This document shows, in pieces, positions 41,214 to 50,402 of a DNA stretch of 64,000 nucleotides. Under the pieces are notes generated by a model that was not told where the DNA came from, made no database searches, and saw only the letters and a list, made by a program, of their open reading frames with translations. Origin of the DNA: CAWCUU01 sp963798855 (GTDB lineage Bacteria > Gemmatimonadota > Gemmatimonadetes > Longimicrobiales > RSA9); assembly GCA_963798855.1 (NCBI GenBank), contig CAWCUU010000002.1, positions 868,001-932,000 on the forward strand. The letters run 5' to 3'. A program made the translations under genes and the position numbers. The number at the start of each line of letters is the position of its first letter. Within the stretch, counting starts at the first letter, position 1.

Positions 41214-43580
41214 CAGGGCGTCGAACAGCATGGGGAATGTCGCCAGCGATTGGGCACGGTACTGGGGCTGGAAGCCGAACAGGATCAGCCTTCCCTTCCC
41301 CTGAGGCACGATCACTGCCGCGGCGTGGTCCGCGATCCTCTCGTCGCCGAGAGCCCAGCCGCTGAGCAGCGGATGCGGAGCGCCGTAGCGCGCGACGACC
41401 TGCACGCCCGGACCCGTCGTCTCGAACGCCATGCTTCTCGTGCCGAACCACGCGGCCGTCGTGTCTGGCATCCCCGCTGCGAGCCGGCTCGAGGGATCCA
41501 GCCGGACGCGCAGGATCGAGCCCGGAATGTAGAACTCCTGTGACTTCAGGCCGTCCGTGATGCTGCGGACGGGCGCGTCGAGGTAGCGCATCGCGAAGCG
41601 GCTCGCCTCCTCGAGCGTGACGACCGTGCCGCCGTTCCGGACGAATGCCCGGAGTGCCTGCACGCCTTCGTCTCCGAGCCCGCCCGCCACGGAGTCCGGC
41701 ACGGATCCCGGGCGGCGACCCTCGTAGATCGACCGCGGCGACTCGGACGCGAACAGCACGACATCGAAGCGGCGCCCCAGGTTGCCGTTGCGGAGGTCGG
41801 TGTTGTGCACCGTGGTGTACGGGATCTTGTAGTGGTCGAAGACCCAGCGCGTCCACCCCTCATCGATGTTGCCGGACCAGCTCTGGTAGAGCGCGACACG
41901 CGGAACCCTTCCACCCGCTTTGCGTCCGCTCAGCCCCTCGGCGACGCGCTCGAACGCGGGCACGGTCTCGAGCGGCGCCGACAGCTGCGCCCCGACTCCG
42001 GCGGGCAGGTGCTCCACGGGGACTGCATCAACGTTCAGCAGCAGCGGCAGCGTCTGGGCGGTGACGTCGTACGGCGTACGCGGCGGTCCTCCCGGATACT
42101 GCCGCAGGTCGGGGTAGTCCTGTCGCTCGAGCAGCGCCTGCGCGAAGGAGGCGTACGGCTGGTGCATCCGGACGACGTAGGAGCCCGCGGGAAAGGTGCG
42201 GCCCCCGGCGTCGAAGGACTGCGACACCGTCTGCACTTCGACGTCGCCCTCAACGAGAACCCGGAGGATCTCCCCCACGCCCGTAGCGTTCGCCTGTTCG
42301 GCCGGGATGACCCAGGCCTCCGGCCAGCGGTCCCACTTCGCCACGGCCTTGCGGCCCACCTCGAGGAACGAGCGCAGCCAGTGCTCCCGGTTCTGGGACG
42401 CGTGCTCGAGCAGGGCGAATGCGCCGGCCTCCATGTAGTCGATGATATCGGACAGGTGCCACTCGCCGCCCGGCCAGGGGTCGGGGAAGTTCCAGCTCCG
42501 TACGCGAGCATCGAAGTTCCGCCCGGGTTGCAGCGAGTCGAATGGCACGGTGATCGGCGTGGCGAGATCGGCGGAAGCCGTCTCGGTGAGGATGCGTACG
42601 CCGCCGTGATAGTGCTGATACGCGCGCGCCGGCGTCCAGGCGTCGTAGGTCGCGTCGATCACGACGCCCTTGTATCCCTCCATTCCGAGCCGCCAGGCCA
42701 TGTGCGTGCCAATGTCGTTGACGCCCTCGTTGAGGATGGGATCGACGTTCGGCTCGTACGGATCGATCCACGGCGGGATGAAGAAGCGCGAGCCGCGCGA
42801 GCCCTGCTGGTGGATGTCGTGCACGATCTGGGGGTGCCACGCGTTGTGCGCGCTGTCCACCGTCAGGTTCGTCTCCTTCAGCGCGAAGTAGTACCAGTCA
42901 CGGTTGTCGTCGTGACCGGCGTAGTAGTGGTAGAGGAACGGCGGAGAGGCGGCCTCCCAGGGCTTGCCCACCGTGCCGCGGTACCAGTGGACGACCATAT
43001 CGGCGCCGTCCGGGTTCAGCGAGGGAATCAGCAGCAGAATCGTGTTCCGCCGGATCGATCGCTCCATCTCGTTCTCGGACGTTGCGAGCCGGTAGGCGAT
43101 CTGCATCGGCACCTGCGTGCCGCCGACCTCGGTCGAGTGGATCGACGACGTGATCAGCACGATCGTCTTGCCATCCCGGACGAGTTGCTCAGCCTCCTGG
43201 TCCGACGCGATGCGACGCGGGTCGGCCAGCTTCATCTGGATCTCGTGCAGCCGGTCGATGTCCTTCAGGTTCGACTCATCCGAGATCGTCAGCATGATGA
43301 AGGGCCGTCCGAGCGTTGTGCTGCCGAGCGTGTCGAGCATGACCCGCGGACTCGATTCGGCGAGCGTCTCCATGTAGCCGGTGACCTGCCCCCAATCGGC
43401 CATCTCGCGGTCCGCGCCGAGCTGGAATCCGAGGTACTCCGACGGGGTCGGCGGATCCGCCCGTCGCTCCGACGTCGCGCCCGACGTGACGGCGCCGGCG
43501 GATCGCTGCGCGGCCGCACACGCCGGCAACAGCGTCGGAAGGACAGCCAAAAGACACGCGACTCGCAGGGTCTTCGTCAT
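41184..43580 (-). CDS. Large secreted M14 zinc carboxypeptidase
   Basis: A 798-residue exported peptidase. Signal peptide MTKTLRVACLLAVLPTLLPA with LPAC at 18-21, a possible lipobox. The M14 catalytic domain has zinc ligands His148 and Glu151 (HSTE) and a later His in HDIHQQGSRG. From about residue 560 the C-terminal extension shared with the neighbouring M14 proteins begins (YQSWSGNIDEGWTRWVFD). ATG at 43580 has GGAG; ATG 43598 is possible. Forms a pair with the next gene on the same strand. Confidence 0.88.
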   Translation of the reverse strand: MTKTLRVACLLAVLPTLLPACAAAQRSAGAVTSGATSERRADPPTPSEYLGFQLGADREMADWGQVTGYMETLAESSPRVMLDTLGSTTLGRPFIMLTISDESNLKDIDRLHEIQMKLADPRRIASDQEAEQLVRDGKTIVLITSSIHSTEVGGTQVPMQIAYRLATSENEMERSIRRNTILLLIPSLNPDGADMVVHWYRGTVGKPWEAASPPFLYHYYAGHDDNRDWYYFALKETNLTVDSAHNAWHPQIVHDIHQQGSRGSRFFIPPWIDPYEPNVDPILNEGVNDIGTHMAWRLGMEGYKGVVIDATYDAWTPARAYQHYHGGVRILTETASADLATPITVPFDSLQPGRNFDARVRSWNFPDPWPGGEWHLSDIIDYMEAGAFALLEHASQNREHWLRSFLEVGRKAVAKWDRWPEAWVIPAEQANATGVGEILRVLVEGDVEVQTVSQSFDAGGRTFPAGSYVVRMHQPYASFAQALLERQDYPDLRQYPGGPPRTPYDVTAQTLPLLLNVDAVPVEHLPAGVGAQLSAPLETVPAFERVAEGLSGRKAGGRVPRVALYQSWSGNIDEGWTRWVFDHYKIPYTTVHNTDLRNGNLGRRFDVVLFASESPRSIYEGRRPGSVPDSVAGGLGDEGVQALRAFVRNGGTVVTLEEASRFAMRYLDAPVRSITDGLKSQEFYIPGSILRVRLDPSSRLAAGMPDTTAAWFGTRSMAFETTGPGVQVVARYGAPHPLLSGWALGDERIADHAAAVIVPQGKGRLILFGFQPQYRAQSLATFPMLFDALRTAGAEGRR

Positions 43581-43628
43581 CGAGCGCTCCGGGTGCATTG
43601 CGGTTCGTTTCCGGTCATGTCGCAGCCT

Positions 43629-46289
43629 TCAGCGCGACGGCTGCGGGCTCTCCGACACCGCCGTCGCCCCCGGCGCGGGAAGGTCCGGAACCGTGGCGGC
43701 GTGCAGCGCGTTGAAGAGCAGCTTGAAGGTCCCGCGCGGCTGCGCACGGAACTGCGGGCGGAATCCGATCAGGACCACGTCGCCCTTGCCGTGGCGCACG
43801 CGTACCGCCGCCGGCTGGCCGGCAATGTACCGCTTCTCGCCGAGCGCCCACCCGCTCAGCAGCAGGTCCTCCGTCGCGTACCTCGCGATCACGTCCACCG
43901 GCTGCGGAGCGGCCTTCTTGTCGCCCTCGGCGGCAGGAGCCACGATCGAGAAGGCCCGGCTGCGAGAGAAGAACGCCGCCGCCTCGTCCGGCATTCCGAA
44001 CGCGATCGGCTCCGACGCATCCACGGTGATCCGGATGAGCGTCCCGGGAATGAAGAAGCGCGAGGATTCGAGCCCCTGCGTCGCGTCGCGCACGGGAAGA
44101 CCGAGCTGCTCGATCGCGAAGTCGGAGGCGGCGTCCAGCGTGAGGAGCAGGCCGCCTGCGCGAACGAAGCGATCGATCGCCGCCGCGCCCTCCACACCGA
44201 GGCCGCCAACGTACTCCGCGGGCATCGTGCCGGTCGCGTGGCCGTTCAGCAGGGCGCCTGCGGACTGGTCGGGCAGGATCAGGACGTCGTAGCGCTGGAG
44301 CGCACCGCCACGGACGTCGGCGTCGTGGAGCGTGTCGACGGGGAAGTCGTACTGCTGCAGGATCCATCGCGTCCAGCCCTCGTCGATGTTCGCGACCCAG
44401 GACTTGTAGAGCGCGACCCTCGGCGTCGAGAGCGGCTGCAGGCCGGCCGGCGCCGCATCGACGCCGACGAAATCGACGCCCAGGGAGCGGGCGAGGGCGC
44501 CTATGCGATCGCCGGTTCCGCCGCGCGCCTGTACCGCGATCGTACCCGCGGGCCAGCTCCTGCCGCCGGCGCTGGTCGGCCGCATGACCCAGCCGACCTT
44601 TTCGCCCGCGGCCAGCAGGCGGTTGACCGCGATCGCCGCTGCGTTCGGCCGGTGCGACAGCAGGTAGCCCCAGCGGCCGGTGCCCGTCACCGAGCCCGCC
44701 GCCACGACCGCACTGTCGCCCACGGCCTCCGCGGCAAGCTGGAACGGCTTCTCGACCCGGGCCACGCCGACGTCCATCTGGATGGGCAACGTCCAACCGG
44801 AGATGTCGTACGGCGGCTCCGGCGGCCCACCGGGGTAGAGGCGCATGTCCGGGTAGACCTGCTTCTCGAAAAGATCGATCACGTACGGCCGGAACGCCTG
44901 CGCAGCGGGGACGACGAAGGATCCGGCGGCGAAGGAGCGGCCGGCGGCCTGGAACGGCAATGTCGCGCGCTGCACCTCGATGCCGGCGCGTCGCAGCATG
45001 TTCACGAGCTCCACCGCCTCGCGCGGGTTCCACTGGCTGTCGGCCGGAATCACGTAGGCGAACGGTCCTCCGGCCTTCCCCTTGTCGATCGCGTCGCGCC
45101 CCATCCGATAGGCGTTGTAGAGGAATTCATCCCTCTTGTCGGCGGCGACGTCGAGGACGGCGTAGTCACTCGTGACCATGTAGTCGACGGCGTCGCGGAG
45201 TCGCCACCAGCCTCCCTTCCACGGATTCGGATAGAAGACGCTCGGCGTCTTCGCAGATAGGGTGCTGCCGCGGATGGTCGCGGGCAGCGAGTCGGGCTCG
45301 TAGTAGTGCGGCGTGGCGTACTCGTAGAGCGCCGTCTCGGTGAGGATGCCGACCTGGTTGTGGTAGTACGGAGCCGTCCGCATTCCGCCGTTCCACCACA
45401 TGTCGAAGCCGGTGCGGGAAACCACGCCCGCCTTGTGCTCCTCTGCGAAGCGCTTGTTCATTGCATCGCCCACCAGGTTCGTCTCTCGAACGACGAGCGG
45501 CGGGATGTTCGGGTTTACGGGGTCCGCGAACGGGGGCGTGAAAATGCGCGACGGGAACGGCCCGGACTGGTGCTGATTATAGACGATCTGCGGGTACCAC
45601 ACGTGGTAGAGCTGGTTCGCGACCGCGCGACTCTCCGGCATGAACATCGTGAACCAGTCGCGATTGTTGTCGTGCCCGACATCGTGATGATAGAGCCACG
45701 GCAGCGATGCGGTCTCGAAGGGCGAGCCGAGGTTTCGCGCGTACCAGCTCGCGACGATATCCAGTCCGTCCGGGTTCATGTTCGGCATGAGCAGGAGCAC
45801 GACGTTGTCGCGGATCCTGCGTGCCTCGGGGGAGTCGTCGGTCACCATGTCATAGGCGATGAGCGGCGTCTCCTGACCGTGGGCGACCTCGCTCGCGTGA
45901 AGCCCGCCGTCGATCCAGACGATCGCCTTGCCCTCGTCCGCGAGCTGCCTCGCTTCCACGTCCGTGAGGTCGTTCGCGAGCGCGAGCCGCTCGCTGATCG
46001 AGCGCCAGTGATCGAGCTGCCTCAGGTTCTCCTCGCTCGAGATGAACGCGAGCAGCATCGGCTTGCCCAGCGTGCTCTTGCCGATCTCCACGACCTTGAT
46101 GCGATCGCTCGCCGCGTCGAGCCGATGGAAGTAAGCCTGCACCTGCTCATACGTCGCGAGGTGATAGTCGGCTCCGGGCTCGAAGCCAAAGACATCGGCC
46201 GGACGCGGCACCTGCGCCCGGAGGGGGGCCACGAGCGTGGCGGCGGCGAGGACGGAGAGTAGACCGAGCGGACGTCGGATCGCGTTCAT
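43629..46289 (-). CDS. Large secreted M14 zinc carboxypeptidase
   Basis: An 886-residue exported peptidase, paralogue of the gene directly downstream. Signal peptide MNAIRRPLGLLSVLAAATLV, cleaved after LRAQ, then the M14 domain with His131 and Glu134 (HASE) and downstream His in NQHQSGPFPSR. The C-terminal half contains the same domain with YKSWVANIDEGWTRWILQQ and the end PQFRAQPRGTFKLLFNAL. ATG at 46289 has GAGGAG. 48 bases separate it from the second M14 gene, so both are likely made from one transcript. Confidence 0.88.
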   Translation of the reverse strand: MNAIRRPLGLLSVLAAATLVAPLRAQVPRPADVFGFEPGADYHLATYEQVQAYFHRLDAASDRIKVVEIGKSTLGKPMLLAFISSEENLRQLDHWRSISERLALANDLTDVEARQLADEGKAIVWIDGGLHASEVAHGQETPLIAYDMVTDDSPEARRIRDNVVLLLMPNMNPDGLDIVASWYARNLGSPFETASLPWLYHHDVGHDNNRDWFTMFMPESRAVANQLYHVWYPQIVYNQHQSGPFPSRIFTPPFADPVNPNIPPLVVRETNLVGDAMNKRFAEEHKAGVVSRTGFDMWWNGGMRTAPYYHNQVGILTETALYEYATPHYYEPDSLPATIRGSTLSAKTPSVFYPNPWKGGWWRLRDAVDYMVTSDYAVLDVAADKRDEFLYNAYRMGRDAIDKGKAGGPFAYVIPADSQWNPREAVELVNMLRRAGIEVQRATLPFQAAGRSFAAGSFVVPAAQAFRPYVIDLFEKQVYPDMRLYPGGPPEPPYDISGWTLPIQMDVGVARVEKPFQLAAEAVGDSAVVAAGSVTGTGRWGYLLSHRPNAAAIAVNRLLAAGEKVGWVMRPTSAGGRSWPAGTIAVQARGGTGDRIGALARSLGVDFVGVDAAPAGLQPLSTPRVALYKSWVANIDEGWTRWILQQYDFPVDTLHDADVRGGALQRYDVLILPDQSAGALLNGHATGTMPAEYVGGLGVEGAAAIDRFVRAGGLLLTLDAASDFAIEQLGLPVRDATQGLESSRFFIPGTLIRITVDASEPIAFGMPDEAAAFFSRSRAFSIVAPAAEGDKKAAPQPVDVIARYATEDLLLSGWALGEKRYIAGQPAAVRVRHGKGDVVLIGFRPQFRAQPRGTFKLLFNALHAATVPDLPAPGATAVSESPQPSR

Positions 46290-46446
46290 CGACCGCTCCT
46301 CATGCTGTTGTTTTCGAGGACCCCGGGGGATGGGACGGGCAGAATAACACGCGCGCCGCGCGCGGGCCACCGGCTCGCGCGCGATTCGCCAGACGGCGGT
46401 GCGGCCTTAGATTTAGCCGCGGTCCAGCCCCGAACATCCGGGAAAC

Positions 46447-48087
46447 ATGACCCTTCGCCGTATTCTCGCTCGAACGGCGCCCCTGCTTTGCGCCGTCCTC
46501 GTCATCGCGCCCACCTCCGGTGGCCCGCTCGATCGGGCGCTCGAAACGATCACGGCCGCGGTCCTTCGCGCGCACGTGTTTTTCCTCGCCAGCGACGCGC
46601 TGCGCGGGCGGGCGCCCGGCTCACCGGGCGGCGCCGCGGCGGCCGCCTACATCGCGTCCGAGTTCTTGCGAGCCGGGCTCCAGCCGGTGGGCGGGTCCTA
46701 CTATCAGCGGTTTCCGCTGCTCGGGATCCGGACGGACACGGCGAACGCGTTGCTCGTTTTCGACGGCGGCGCGGACGAGCTGCGGGCCGGGTACGGCACG
46801 GATGCGGTCGTCTGGCCGGGATCGCCATCGGCTCCGGCGAGCGTGACGGGTGAAGTCGTGTTCGCCGGCTATGGGATCGCGGCCCCCGCCTTCGATTGGG
46901 ACGACTTCAAGGGGAAGGACCTGCGAGGAAAGATCCTGCTGGTCCTCGTCAGCGAGCCGCCCGCCCCGCCCGAGGAGCCGGACCTGTTCGATGGCTTCGC
47001 GCTCACCTACTACGGACGCTGGCCGTTCAAGATCGAGGAGGCGGAGCGACAAGGCGCCGCGGCCGTCATGATGATCCACACGGCGGATGCCGCGGGCTAT
47101 CCGTGGAGCGTGGTCCGCTCCTCCTGGGCGGGCGAAGTGCTGACTCTGCCGCGGGAGGCCGGCGCGCCGACCGGCCTGCCGCTCGAGGGCTGGGTCACCT
47201 ACGATTTCGCCAAGAAGCTGCTGGCGCTGGGCGGTCAGAACCTCGATGAGCTCTACGTCTCCGCCGCGCGCCGCGATTTCCGGCCCGTGGCGACCGGCAT
47301 CACGCTACGGGCGCGCGTGCCCGCGTCCATCCACCGGATCGAGGCCGCCAATGTGGTCGGATTGCTGCCTGGCCGCGACTCGACTCTCTCCGACGAGGTC
47401 GTCGTCTATACGGCGCACTACGACCACCTCGGTGTCGGCCCGCCCGTGGCCGGAGACTCCATCTACAACGGCGCGTACGACAACGCCAGCGGTGTGGCAC
47501 TGATGCTCGAGGTCGCGCGTGTCCTCGCGGTGCTGGAGACCCCTCCACGCCGATCCATCCTCTTCCTTTCCACCACTGCCGAGGAAGCGGGAATGCTGGG
47601 CTCTACCTATTACGCGCGCCATCCCCTGCTGCCGATCGACCGCACGGTCGCCGCCCTGAACGTCGACGGAGCGAACGTGTGGGGCGAGACCGACGACGTC
47701 AGCGCCTTCGGTGCCGACCGATCGACTCTCGGCGCCGTGCTGGAGAAGCAAGCCACCGAGATGCACATGCGCGTCGCGCCCGAGCGAGCCCCCGAGCAGG
47801 GACTCTTCTTCCGCTCCGACCAGTTTCCGTTCGCTCGGGCCGGAGTGCCGGCCCTGGCCATCGTCCACGGCCTCGTATTTCGCGGCAGACCACCCGGCTG
47901 GGGTCGCGACAAGCTCCGCCTCTACGACGCCGAGCGCTACCACCGCCCATCCGATGAGATGGACCCGTCGTTCACGTTCGAGGGAGCCGTACAGCAGGCT
48001 CGACTGTCGGCCCGTGTCGGATTCGATATTGCGGAGGCGAGGACCCGGCCCGAGTGGTACGCGGGCCGCCGACCCGCGATTCGCTGA
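46447..48087 (+). CDS. Secreted M28 family aminopeptidase
   Basis: A 546-residue exported metallopeptidase with signal peptide MTLRRILARTAPLLCAVLVI, a protease-associated (PA) domain at about 130-260 and the M28 catalytic domain with two-zinc site: HYDHLG (His324, Asp326), YDNASG, the acid pair in TTAEEAG, a later Asp and His in YHRPSDEM. Such enzymes remove N-terminal residues. Divergent from the M14 pair, with which it would cooperate to degrade peptides. Confidence 0.9.
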   Translation: MTLRRILARTAPLLCAVLVIAPTSGGPLDRALETITAAVLRAHVFFLASDALRGRAPGSPGGAAAAAYIASEFLRAGLQPVGGSYYQRFPLLGIRTDTANALLVFDGGADELRAGYGTDAVVWPGSPSAPASVTGEVVFAGYGIAAPAFDWDDFKGKDLRGKILLVLVSEPPAPPEEPDLFDGFALTYYGRWPFKIEEAERQGAAAVMMIHTADAAGYPWSVVRSSWAGEVLTLPREAGAPTGLPLEGWVTYDFAKKLLALGGQNLDELYVSAARRDFRPVATGITLRARVPASIHRIEAANVVGLLPGRDSTLSDEVVVYTAHYDHLGVGPPVAGDSIYNGAYDNASGVALMLEVARVLAVLETPPRRSILFLSTTAEEAGMLGSTYYARHPLLPIDRTVAALNVDGANVWGETDDVSAFGADRSTLGAVLEKQATEMHMRVAPERAPEQGLFFRSDQFPFARAGVPALAIVHGLVFRGRPPGWGRDKLRLYDAERYHRPSDEMDPSFTFEGAVQQARLSARVGFDIAEARTRPEWYAGRRPAIR

Positions 48088-48165
48088 TGGACATTCGGCT
48101 CGGCGCTCCGCCGCCACTCCGCCCCCATACAATCGCGAAGCCGGGTCCGCGTCGCAGTCGCAGGA

Positions 48166-48918
48166 TCAGAGACCAGTCGGAAGGTCGAGGAACGTCCACG
48201 GTAGGCCGAAACGATCCTCGAGGTGCGCGGCAAGAGCCCGGACCCCCCAGGTCTCGGTCGCGTAATGACCACCGTAGAAGACGTTGATGCCGCCTTCCAC
48301 GGCATCGAAGTACGTGTGGTGGGCACCCTCGCCGGTGATGAACCCATCCAGACCAGCCGCGATCGCCTCCTCGATCATGCTTCCGGCAGCTCCCGTGATC
48401 ACGCCGACCCGCCTCAGCCGCTCCGCTCCGCCCGGGATCAGCTTGACCGGACCCTGCAGCGCCTCGCTCAGCCGTTCTCTCAACTCGCCGCGGCCGACCT
48501 GTGCGGAGCCCCAGACGCCCAGCGGAATTCCCTCCCGAAGACCGAAACGACCTTCCGGCTCGATGCCGAGTCGACGGAGCAGAACCGAATTGTTGCCCAC
48601 CTCCGGATGGACGTCCAGCGGGATGTGGGCGGAGTACACCGCCACGCCCTTCTCCATGAGCGGTCGGATACGACGGTAGCGACGGCCGGTAAGCGGCAGA
48701 TTGCCGCTCCAGAAGAGCCCGTGATGGACGAGCAGCAGGTCGCAGCCGGCGTCGATCGCAGCATGCACGCTCGCCTCACTTGCATCCACTGCAGCGGCCA
48801 CACGTGTGATCTCTCCGGCGTTCTCCAGCTGGAGGCCGTTCAGCGCACCGGCCGAGTCGGGTACCTCTTCGACGCGGAGGTAATCATTCAGGTATCCAGA
48901 CAGCTCGCTAAGTTGCAT
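48166..48918 (-). CDS. Nif3-like dinuclear metal-binding protein (YbgI/YqfO family)
   Basis: A 250-residue protein of the NIF3/YbgI family, barrel-shaped hexamers with a dinuclear metal site; proposed to act as GTP cyclohydrolase I type 2 or hydrolase, but unproven. LLLVHHGLFWSG (two His), SAHIPLDVHPEVGNN and the C-terminal FYGGHYATETWGVRAL with His and Glu carry the metal ligands. ATG at 48918 has a weak GGGGTTCGG. DnaA-box-like sites lie just upstream. Confidence 0.88.
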   Translation of the reverse strand: MQLSELSGYLNDYLRVEEVPDSAGALNGLQLENAGEITRVAAAVDASEASVHAAIDAGCDLLLVHHGLFWSGNLPLTGRRYRRIRPLMEKGVAVYSAHIPLDVHPEVGNNSVLLRRLGIEPEGRFGLREGIPLGVWGSAQVGRGELRERLSEALQGPVKLIPGGAERLRRVGVITGAAGSMIEEAIAAGLDGFITGEGAHHTYFDAVEGGINVFYGGHYATETWGVRALAAHLEDRFGLPWTFLDLPTGL

Positions 48919-49068
48919 TCCGAACCCCGCTTGCGGGCTGTGGATAAGGCGCCGCCCGGAGCGTGCAATCGTGATCCGCAATGCCGGGGGAATCCGCTAA
49001 TTCCTTGTCAGCACGAGGATTCCGGACTATCCACAAATTGTGGAGAAGGCTGCCGAACAAACCCCGAA
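48919..49068. other. Intergenic cluster of DnaA-box-like sites
   Basis: The 150 bases between the Nif3-like gene and the bactofilin gene contain a perfect DnaA box (TGTGGATAA at 48939-48947), CTATCCACA at 49027-49035 and TGTGGAGAA at 49039-49047, the latter two forming an inverted pair. Could be part of oriC or a DnaA-controlled promoter. Confidence 0.55.
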
Positions 49069-49530
49069 TCAGAGAGATTCGATGCGCTTTTGCTCGGGGC
49101 CGCCGGACACTGCCGAAGCCGTGGTAGCGCGCCCCACCGACGTCGCGGAAGAGGCGGAGGACGAGGCGCGCTCGGGCTCACCGATATGGACCTCGCCGGA
49201 GACGCGGCCGCCTTCATCGAGCTTGAGCCGGCGGGCGCGCACCTTGCCGTCGATGACGCAGGTGGCCTGCAGCTCGAGCCGGCTCTCGGCGGCGATGCTG
49301 CCGGTCACCGAACCGCCAATGACGGCGTCCTGGGTGATGATGTCGCCGTTGACGGCGCCTTCCTTCGCGACGACCACCGCCTTCCCGGCGCGGACCTTAC
49401 CCTCGACGGCGCCTTCGATTCGAATGGTGCCGGGGGTGTCGCAATCTCCTATGACCCGCATGCCGGGGCCGATGATGGAGATTACGCCTTCGTTGCCCGG
49501 AGCTCCGGTGTCTCTGCTGTCTCGTACCAT
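49069..49530 (-). CDS. Bactofilin-family polymerising cytoskeletal protein
   Basis: A 153-residue bactofilin. The central beta-helix has the repeated hydrophobic-gly pattern (GTIRIEGAVEGKVRAGKAV, EGAVNGDIITQDAVIGG, CVIDGKVRARRLKL), with polar flexible ends (C-terminal Ser/Ala-rich tail). Bactofilins form filaments that recruit cell-wall enzymes. An M23 peptidase gene follows on the same strand 34 bases upstream, a pairing known from other bacteria where the two set cell shape. Confidence 0.88.
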   Translation of the reverse strand: MVRDSRDTGAPGNEGVISIIGPGMRVIGDCDTPGTIRIEGAVEGKVRAGKAVVVAKEGAVNGDIITQDAVIGGSVTGSIAAESRLELQATCVIDGKVRARRLKLDEGGRVSGEVHIGEPERASSSASSATSVGRATTASAVSGGPEQKRIESL

Positions 49531-49564
49531 GGGTGCAATCTCTCGGCTGTGAGCGTGAACCGGG

Positions 49565-50335
49565 TCAGGGCCGCTGCACGATCTGGAGCGGATCCACCGG
49601 CTGACCGTTCCTGCGTACCTCGAAGTGAAGATGCGGTGCCGTCGACCGTCCCGTCGACCCCGTGAGGGCGATCACCTGGTCCCGCTCTACCGTCTCTCCC
49701 GGCTGTACGAAGATGCGGGAGGCATGGCCGTAGAGGGTCTGATAGCCATCTCCGTGGTCGATGACGACGTACTCTCCATACACCTCGTCCGGACCGGCAC
49801 GAACCACCTTTCCCGCACCCGCAGCGCGGATATAGGAGTCCTTCGGCACCGCGACATCGATGCCCGGATGATCGCCACCCGCCCCCCGCAGGGCCTGGGT
49901 GATGTAGCCGGCGACAGTGAGCGGCCAGCTCGTCGGCAAAGATGCGTCGCGGTCCGGAACGCGGGGCTCCGGGGTGGCAGCGGTGTCCCTTAGCGGCAGC
50001 AGCGCGGGCTCGTCCGTCCCCTTTCGGGATGCTCCATCCGCTCCGAGCATCCGGCGCACGCGCTCGTATTGGGCCTCGACCTGCGAAAGCGTACGCGCTA
50101 GCTCGGTGACCTTCGCACGCTCCGCCTCCAGCAGCGTCACCTGGCGCTCCAGCCCCGGCACCCGGGCCGCCTGGGCCGCGACGTACCACCAGGAAGCGGC
50201 CATAACAATGAACAGGACCAGAGCCACGGTCGCGATCCCCACCCCAAGCTTCAACCGTCGATACGGAATCCGGTAACTGCGCGTCTCCGACTCCCCGTCG
50301 GGAACCACGATGACCGTGAGCCGCCTATCATCCAT
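49565..50335 (-). CDS. M23 peptidoglycan endopeptidase (bactofilin-linked)
   Basis: A 256-residue protein: short cytoplasmic N-terminus, one membrane span (IATVALVLFIVMAASWW), coiled-coil (residues about 60-100) and a periplasmic LytM/M23 domain with HPGIDVAVP, HGDGYQTLYGH and HLHFEVR supplying the zinc ligands. Such LmdC-type proteins cut peptide cross-links under bactofilin guidance. ATG 50335 chosen over GTG 50362 because the conserved N-terminus begins there. Confidence 0.86.
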   Translation of the reverse strand: MDDRRLTVIVVPDGESETRSYRIPYRRLKLGVGIATVALVLFIVMAASWWYVAAQAARVPGLERQVTLLEAERAKVTELARTLSQVEAQYERVRRMLGADGASRKGTDEPALLPLRDTAATPEPRVPDRDASLPTSWPLTVAGYITQALRGAGGDHPGIDVAVPKDSYIRAAGAGKVVRAGPDEVYGEYVVIDHGDGYQTLYGHASRIFVQPGETVERDQVIALTGSTGRSTAPHLHFEVRRNGQPVDPLQIVQRP

Positions 50336-50402
50336 GCCCCGCCTGCCGCCTTCCTGCTCCACGAGAAGCTACCGCATCGCGATTTCCTGATCCGGCGATC
50401 CA

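Noticed and set aside
41805..45260. Very long open frame (1151 codons) on the plus strand
   Set aside because: It is antisense to two M14 peptidases with clear motifs and signal peptides; its translation is Arg/Val/His-rich without domains, an effect of high GC at third positions.
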